This document shows, in pieces, positions 5,381-5,913 of a stretch of 5,913 nucleotides of DNA. The notes beneath the pieces are model-generated. The model was given only the letters and a program-made list of their open reading frames with translations, had not been told where the DNA came from and did not search any database. This stretch comes from JBGPOS01 sp041488155 (GTDB taxonomy: Bacteria > Chloroflexota > Dehalococcoidia > Tepidiformales > Tepidiformaceae): positions 1 through 5,913 of the forward strand of contig JBGPOS010000123.1 in assembly GCA_041488155.1 (NCBI GenBank), written 5' to 3'. Made by a program: the position numbers and the translations under genes. Each line of letters starts with the position of its first letter. Position 1 is the first letter of the stretch.

Positions 5381-5463
5381 CCGGTAGGGGAGGGGCTTGT
5401 CCCCTCCCGCTCAGCGCTTACACACGGGGCCGTGCGGCGGGGGACAAGCCCCCGCCCTACCGG
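5381..5463. repeat. BIME-like pair of opposed hairpins in the intergenic region
   Basis: Two 28-bp arms, 5381-5408 and 5436-5463, are inverted copies identical at 24 of 28 positions and both bounded by CCGG. Each arm is itself a perfect hairpin: GGGAGGGG-CTTGT-CCCCTCCC at 5388-5408, and GGCGGGGG-ACAAG-CCCCCGCC at 5436-5456. The four mismatches between arms are two compensatory pairs (A-T against G-C, and G-C against C-G), so each arm keeps an unbroken 8-bp stem and the same loop sequence read in opposite directions. The 27-bp spacer contains AGCGCT (5413-5418) and CACGG-GG-CCGTG (5423-5434). This arrangement matches REP/BIME elements in principle. I recall similar GTAGGGGCGGGG-type repeats between genes in Chloroflexota. 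It lies in the 247-bp gap between the amidohydrolase start and the glycosyltransferase stop and may end transcription of the latter. Confidence 0.8.
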
Positions 5464-5537
5464 AACGACGGAACCGATGCAATGGTGATGTCCATAACAA
5501 GTGACCCACTAGGAGAGGCGGCTGGGACGGACGAGCG

Positions 5538-5913
5538 CTATTCTCTCCAGGCCGGCGCTGGTACCCCGTGCGCCGCGCGCCGGCGCGCGAGGATGCCGAG
5601 CTTCAGGCCCCAGATTGTGGGCTGGTCCTTCGCCATACGGCGTAACAGGTGGGATAGCGGCTCGCCGTGCGAGTGGTAGACCGCGGCGGTCGGCTGATAG
5701 TAGACGGCCCAGCCCTGCCGCTCGATCCAGTCCGCCCAGGCAAGGTCCTCAGCACCCGGCAGCCGCTCATCGAACGGGTGCTCGCGCGCCAGGCCGCGGC
5801 GGAACGCCCCGTTCGCGTTAGAGAACATCATGTCGCGCTCCTGGCGCCGTGGCGTTCGGCTGGTGACTCCAGAGAGCCACATCCCGAATAGCTCCAACTT
5901 GGTGGCGTTGGAG
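5538..5913 (-). CDS. Family-2 glycosyltransferase, C-terminal part (5' end outside window)
   Basis: The reading frame enters from the window edge without a needed start and runs to TAG at 5538, leaving 124 visible residues. It looks like the C-terminal half of a GT-A fold, rhamnosyltransferase-like GT2 enzyme that transfers an activated sugar to a surface polysaccharide or glycolipid. Visible features are the acceptor-site loop FSNANGAFRR (30-39), the DERLPGAEDLAWADWIERQG block (48-67) with the ED pair that usually supplies the catalytic base, and AVYHSHGEPL (77-86). Compare the SNANSA...PF.E.LPGAEDH.WA.R...G..I.Y.P.A.VYHSH pattern of known members. The DxD nucleotide-sugar site would lie upstream, outside the window. 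A TTG at 5897 is in frame but is not the real start, because the coding pattern continues above it. The sugar and acceptor cannot be named. Confidence 0.85.
   Translation of the reverse strand, partial: SNATKLELFGMWLSGVTSRTPRRQERDMMFSNANGAFRRGLAREHPFDERLPGAEDLAWADWIERQGWAVYYQPTAAVYHSHGEPLSHLLRRMAKDQPTIWGLKLGILARRRAAHGVPAPAWRE

Noticed and set aside
5381..5463. CRISPR repeat-spacer unit or insertion sequence ends
   Set aside because: There are only two copies in inverted orientation, the spacer is 27 bp and there is no transposase frame between the arms.
5290..5679. Plus-strand 129-codon open frame across the 5291-5537 gap
   Set aside because: It runs through the double-hairpin repeat and into the antisense of the glycosyltransferase; proline- and arginine-rich with no recognisable domain.

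Overview
The window reads as GC-rich bacterial chromosomal DNA. My best guess is a Chloroflexota or a similar high-GC, possibly actinobacteria-like lineage. The basis is the GC-rich codon usage, a stand-alone LigD-type repair polymerase, an rpsD gene outside the alpha operon, and palindromic intergenic repeats (one built around GGGGCTTGTCCCC, one of the CTCTCCCA/TGGGAGAG type) that I associate with Chloroflexota genomes. No marker here settles the taxonomy. I see no rRNA, tRNA, CRISPR array, transposase or phage structural gene.

Layout. 1-34 is a hairpin repeat just past the end of a toxin-antitoxin operon on the minus strand: an AbrB/MazE-fold antitoxin (445-675) followed, with an 8-bp overlap, by a Doc/Fic-family toxin homologue (42-452) whose catalytic motif is heavily degenerate. 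A 36-bp divergent intergenic region (676-711) with two palindromes separates this operon from a plus-strand LigD-like primase-polymerase (712-1719), which looks leaderless. Convergent with it, after 12 bp, is rpsD for ribosomal protein S4 (1732-2334, minus), of the cysteine-free type and alone. Upstream of rpsD on the same strand is a membrane-anchored two-LysM amidase (2415-3512).

After a 227-bp intergenic stretch (3513-3739) with a long-range 11-bp inverted repeat comes a plus-strand gene for a DUF6941-like protein (3740-4195). It is convergent with a metal-dependent amidohydrolase of the ACMSD-like amidohydro-lyase type (4238-5290, minus). The 247-bp gap 5291-5537 holds the amidohydrolase ribosome-binding site and an 83-bp element made of two opposed hairpins whose stems differ only by compensatory base pairs, much like a REP/BIME repeat. 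The window closes with the 3' end of a family-2 glycosyltransferase gene (5538-5913, minus) whose start lies outside.

The genes do not form one pathway. Only the toxin-antitoxin pair is a clear functional unit; the rest is a mix of repair, translation, cell-wall and catabolic genes in single-gene units. The most notable signals are the catalytically degenerate Doc homologue kept in an intact operon and the covarying double-hairpin repeat.
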